Shown piece after piece: positions 63,301 to 64,000 of a DNA stretch of 64,000 bases (the first letter of the stretch is position 1; every line of letters starts with the position of its first letter). This DNA is from Deltaproteobacteria bacterium (GTDB lineage: Bacteria; Myxococcota; B64-G9), in contig JAFCZJ010000004.1 of assembly GCA_019314375.1 (NCBI GenBank), positions 1 through 64,000 of the forward strand, read 5' to 3'. Made by a program: the position numbers and the translations under genes. Under the pieces are notes generated by a model. The model made no database searches. It worked only from the letters and a program-made list of their open reading frames with translations, and had not been told where the DNA came from.

Positions 63301-63445
63301 AGCCAATCGGGCCCTGCTGGTGAGTGCCGGCACCCTGCAGGTCTTCGGCAAGCTGGAGATTCGAGACGGGGTTTGTAACTTGAAAGCTTCGCGCTTCGTC
63401 GGCTTGGATCACGGCATCACGCAGCCGTCGAGAGACTTTCATTGA
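60380..63445 (+). CDS. dnaE2: Error-prone DNA polymerase DnaE2
   Basis: 1021 residues. A DnaE-type C-family polymerase that performs translesion synthesis with ImuA/ImuB. It has an N-terminal PHP domain (YVELRAKSAFSFLRAASDPE...). The polymerase core contains GRGSAANSAVCYALGIT and the catalytic Asp pair in SWPDIDLDLP, with a third acidic in KVDLLGLGML. The DnaE-type tail has an OB-fold (about 905-990). Start MVTYVELRAKS at 60380 follows GGAGAG; longer readings run through the promoter. It is separated from imuAB by a 4.2-kb insertion but keeps its own LexA-like box. Confidence 0.93.
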   Translation: MVTYVELRAKSAFSFLRAASDPEALAARAAELELGCVALADVDGVYSAPRFHLATRAQGVRPLVGADVSLEEGGRVLLLVRTRQGYRNLCRLLTLGHAGRSKGSSAVSLSKLAEHAPGLLCLSGDCIERAAGFEQARQRLDFLQRALGRGHLWVELHRHLKRVDGPRNARRMAVARALGLGLVASNDVRYARAADRRVLDVFSCLRAHRRIDNAGRRLEANSERHLKSAAQMRELFADLPEAIDNTLRVAERCVFSLEDLGYRFPDFPVPSGETVSGYLHKLVQAGARWRYRPLEPRHKAQLARELALITKLSLGGYFLVVWDIARYCREQGILAQGRGSAANSAVCYALGITAVDPVGMGLLFERFLSEERGSWPDIDLDLPSGAKREQVIQYVYRRYGRHGAAMTANVITYRKRSALREVGKVMGLDPERLARVTALSRGHGKPLEEACVEVGFPPGDKRVGQFLELVEALQHLPRHLGQHSGGMVIAAGRLDEVVPLEPASMPGRTVVQWDKDDCAEMGIIKVDLLGLGMLKVLEEAVPLVLAHEGVKIDLAHLPADDPTVYAMLQRADTLGVFQVESRAQMATLPRMKPRKFYDLVIEVALIRPGPIVGKMVHPYLNRRAGREPVRYAHPMLEPILSRTLGVPLFQEQIMRVAMTAAGFSAGQAEQLRRAMTHKRSPERMAEMAELLRRGMAERGITGQAAEEIVHAIASFALYGFPESHAASFALIVYASAYLKAHHPAAFYCALLNAWPMGFYHPASIVKDAQRHGQAFRSVDVSHSGVKCRIEADGALRLGLRFVTGLRREAAEAVEREQPFADLKDLQGRCFLHRDELGALAELGAFASLGLKRREAAWQVAAMEAEGHGLLARLPSDRARSPLVEMSAAEQTAADFRGAGLTTGPHPIAHLREGLRHLGALPAASLALRRHGEQVACAGLVITRQRPGTAHGMCFLTLEDESGLANVVITPDVFEANRALLVSAGTLQVFGKLEIRDGVCNLKASRFVGLDHGITQPSRDFH

Positions 63446-63516
63446 CAGCCCGGACTTCCAGATGCTTGCCTTCCGGGACGAATCGTGGGATTTAATGATG
63501 GCATTTTGGAGGTGCC

Positions 63517-63732
63517 ATGAGCGACGACAAACCTTTGAGCGAACTCGAAACCATGAAGCTGCCCTTGCAGCTCATCAAGCTCCTAAGCTCCAACCCGGGT
63601 GCCAACGCCGCCTTCGAGGAACTGCCGGCTGAGGTTCAGCGGCAGAAAATCGAGTGGGTGGCGGAGGCCACAAGCGCAGAAGATCGGGAGAAACGCTCCG
63701 AGCAGGTAATGGCGCAGCTGCTTAATCCTTGA
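63517..63732 (+). CDS. Small protein resembling the YdeI/OmpD-associated C-terminal motif
   Basis: 71 residues with a strong GGAGG 5 bases before ATG. AAFEELPAEVQRQKIEWVAE followed by EDREKRSEQVMAQLL resembles the C-terminal helix motif of YdeI/OmdA proteins, though the rest of that family is missing. The gene is complete, not truncated. Tentative. Confidence 0.6.
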   Translation: MSDDKPLSELETMKLPLQLIKLLSSNPGANAAFEELPAEVQRQKIEWVAEATSAEDREKRSEQVMAQLLNP

Positions 63733-63741
63733 GCGAATGGT

Positions 63742-64000
63742 TCAGGACGCGGATTGTTCCGATCCCAGCACCACCAATTTGCCGCAGTTTGTCTTGTCGT
63801 AGCCAGGCGTTTCGCTTGAGCTTCTGATTTCTTCCAACACGAATTCCAAGAAACGCGCCACCCGCGGGTGGGATACGAAGTTGGCCGGCACGGCCAGGTC
63901 GAAGGACTCTGTGTGCAGTGGAGCGAAGTCCAGGCCGGCTCGCTCGGCCGCCACGCGAATGCCTAAACCCAAGTCCGCCTGGCCCGATCGGATGGCCAAG
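63742..64000 (-). CDS. Periplasmic-binding-protein-like domain, C-terminal part (truncated by window)
   Basis: Only the last 86 codons or so are in the window (minus strand), so the start lies beyond the edge. RSGQADLGLGIRVAAERAGL, DFAPL and ESFDLAVPANFV resemble the substrate-binding half of PBP_like domains found fused to helix-turn-helix regulators or MoeA-type molybdopterin proteins. It probably senses molybdate or a related ligand; not certain. It is convergent with the small gene just upstream. Confidence 0.55.
   Translation of the reverse strand, partial: LAIRSGQADLGLGIRVAAERAGLDFAPLHTESFDLAVPANFVSHPRVARFLEFVLEEIRSSSETPGYDKTNCGKLVVLGSEQSAS

Overview
The window reads as chromosomal DNA of a Myxococcota-like bacterium (former Deltaproteobacteria). 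The reasons are a moderately high GC content, many cysteine-rich lipoproteins of the myxobacterial type, OMP_myx_plus-type beta-barrels, AgmX/PglI-type C-terminal tails, and above all a full set of genes resembling the Myxococcus xanthus Glt (A-motility, gliding) machinery. Genus and species cannot be told from the sequence alone.

Region 1 (1-8.4 kb): a foldable inverted-repeat element, a Cys-rich lipoprotein, a ribbon-helix-helix protein, an exported protein, a large AsmA-like envelope protein, a small tandem repeat joined to a 30-bp palindrome, and two divergently oriented lipoprotein-like genes. Region 2 (8.6-35.1 kb): ten same-strand genes that match, in order, GltA/GltB (two tandem outer-membrane barrels), GltC (periplasmic TPR), GltD/AgmU, GltE/AglT (TPR lipoprotein), GltF (small periplasmic), GltG/PglI (FHA - membrane helix - TonB-like tail), GltH (barrel), GltI/AgmK (4104-residue TPR protein without a signal peptide) and GltJ/AgmX (zinc ribbon - GYF - membrane helix - TonB-like tail). 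From memory, M. xanthus carries these genes in two separate loci; here they form one colinear block. The AglRQS proton-channel motor, GltK and MglA/B are not in the window, so the locus encodes the envelope-spanning and cytoplasmic scaffold but not its energiser.

Region 3 (35.2-46.6 kb): mostly housekeeping genes. These are a metallophosphoesterase, lipB, two lipoproteins, nadB (opposite strand), a lytic transglycosylase, a TPR/AIM24-like protein, pgsA, tRNA-Gly and tRNA-Cys with their own promoter and terminator, a degenerate receiver-domain protein, a two-gene module with a ribbon-helix-helix protein and a palindromic operator candidate, gsk (inosine/guanosine kinase), and an Smr-domain gene whose real start appears to be CTG.

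Region 4 (46.6-54.1 kb): a 1858-residue surface-type protein with about 23 tandem Cys-rich repeats, and a seven-motif Kelch-type lipoprotein. Region 5 (54.1-63.4 kb): the SOS mutasome genes imuA-imuB and dnaE2. They are separated by a glycosyltransferase, an adenylate cyclase and two convergent PIN-domain toxin-antitoxin modules. Near-identical LexA-like boxes lie in front of imuA and of dnaE2. The window ends with a small protein and the 3' part of a gene for a periplasmic-binding-protein-like domain.

No intergenic stretch longer than about 300 bases lacks a feature. The longest gap (8340-8590) is the divergent promoter region in front of the glt block.
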